A stretch of DNA of 64,000 nt, taken from the NCBI RefSeq assembly GCF_016920785.2, contig NW_024609839.1, forward strand, positions 8,210,196 through 8,274,195, in the 5' to 3' direction. Origin of the DNA: Ixodes scapularis (Eukaryota; Arthropoda; Arachnida; Ixodida; Ixodidae). Both the position numbers and the translations under genes were made by a program. Positions 63,533 through 64,000 of the stretch are shown one piece after another. The first letter of the stretch is position 1. Every line of letters begins with the position of its first letter. The notes beneath the pieces were generated by a model. The model made no database searches and was not told the DNA's origin. It saw nothing but the letters and a program-made list of their open reading frames with translations.

Positions 63533-64000
63533 ACTATCAGTGAGATTCCTCATTCCACGCTGCACGAAAAAAAAAATATATAACTCGGTGCTGGAGGCAA
63601 ATAACACTTGCAAAGCGGCAGAGCAGATGGTAGAAATGTGGCCTCTCGGCGACTTACAAATAAATACAAAAAATCGAAATATGCAGTTCGGCAATACGCA
63701 CTATCTTGCACAAAAAATGGCTAAAAAAAAAAAAAATGCGCGTCTAGCGTGTTTGAACCACTGCCGCCGAGACGTCGGTATCGCCAGAGCAGCCCTACCA
63801 CTCGTCCACGAAACGCGCCCAGGAACACTTTTTTTTTCTGTATTTTCATGCGCACCACTTCAGTACCTTTGACAGCTATGCACGCTATGTATGAAAATGA
63901 GTATACGTGCCCATTTTGAGAACCACACTACCACACTGCGAGTTGAAGCAACGCCGAAGGCTCGCGTCTCGCAGCACCGCCTGTTGAATAACCATTCGAA
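63533..64000. other. No recognisable gene
   Basis: A9-A14 runs; the frame at 63540-63872 has no motif. A stretch at 63763-63815 resembles a tRNA-like or coding fragment only weakly. Confidence 0.4.

Overview
The window is animal nuclear DNA. It has no operons or long intact host reading frames, it is AT-rich overall, and it is full of decayed transposable elements, MITEs, homopolymer runs and spliced-looking exons with GT/AG borders. The element mix (I-like and CR1/Jockey-like LINEs, several Penelope-like elements with GIY-YIG domains, hAT, mariner and TTAA elements, MITEs built from CTAAATTTAGCG units) looks most like an arachnid, probably a hard tick. That assignment rests on recognising families by eye and is not proven.

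Layout. 0-14 kb: a MITE, a decayed non-LTR retrotransposon on the + strand (640-3487), an RT fragment (5.56-6.8 kb), and a larger LINE on the minus strand (7.06-14.09 kb). The ORF1 of that LINE is split by a 3,468 bp DNA element (10468-13935) whose terminal inverted repeats are about 1.05 kb long. 17.28-20.74 kb: a TA-flanked composite of nested inverted-repeat elements carrying a decayed mariner-type transposase. It sits inside a cluster of degenerate TGACGTCA words. 22.5-25.2 kb: a nearly complete but broken Penelope-like element (PLE) with direct terminal repeats. 27.74-36.76 kb: an I-like LINE bounded by a 12-bp target site duplication and itself hit by three later elements: a TTAA-flanked element, a PLE fragment and an hAT MITE. 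37-48 kb: MITEs, foldbacks and CpG-rich DNA. 50.2-55.6 kb: a tandem duplication of about 2.36 kb that includes an exon-like segment; the second copy also carries an inverted dimer of PLE 3' ends. 55.7-64 kb: more MITEs and hairpins.

Host genes are sparse. The best candidate is a minus-strand gene at 60.70-61.87 kb. Three exons with canonical splice sites join in a single open frame and are followed by a stop codon and an AATAAA signal. A second candidate is a + strand transcription unit that starts in the CpG-rich block ending with a consensus GTAAGT donor at 44931/44932, with exon-like segments at 46.49, 49.17, 50.54 and 52.85 kb; its coding status is unclear. A third is an open exon at 58.84-59.23 kb.

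The elements are independent parasites and do not form a pathway. What can be read from them is the order of events: nesting, target site duplications and split reading frames give a relative chronology.
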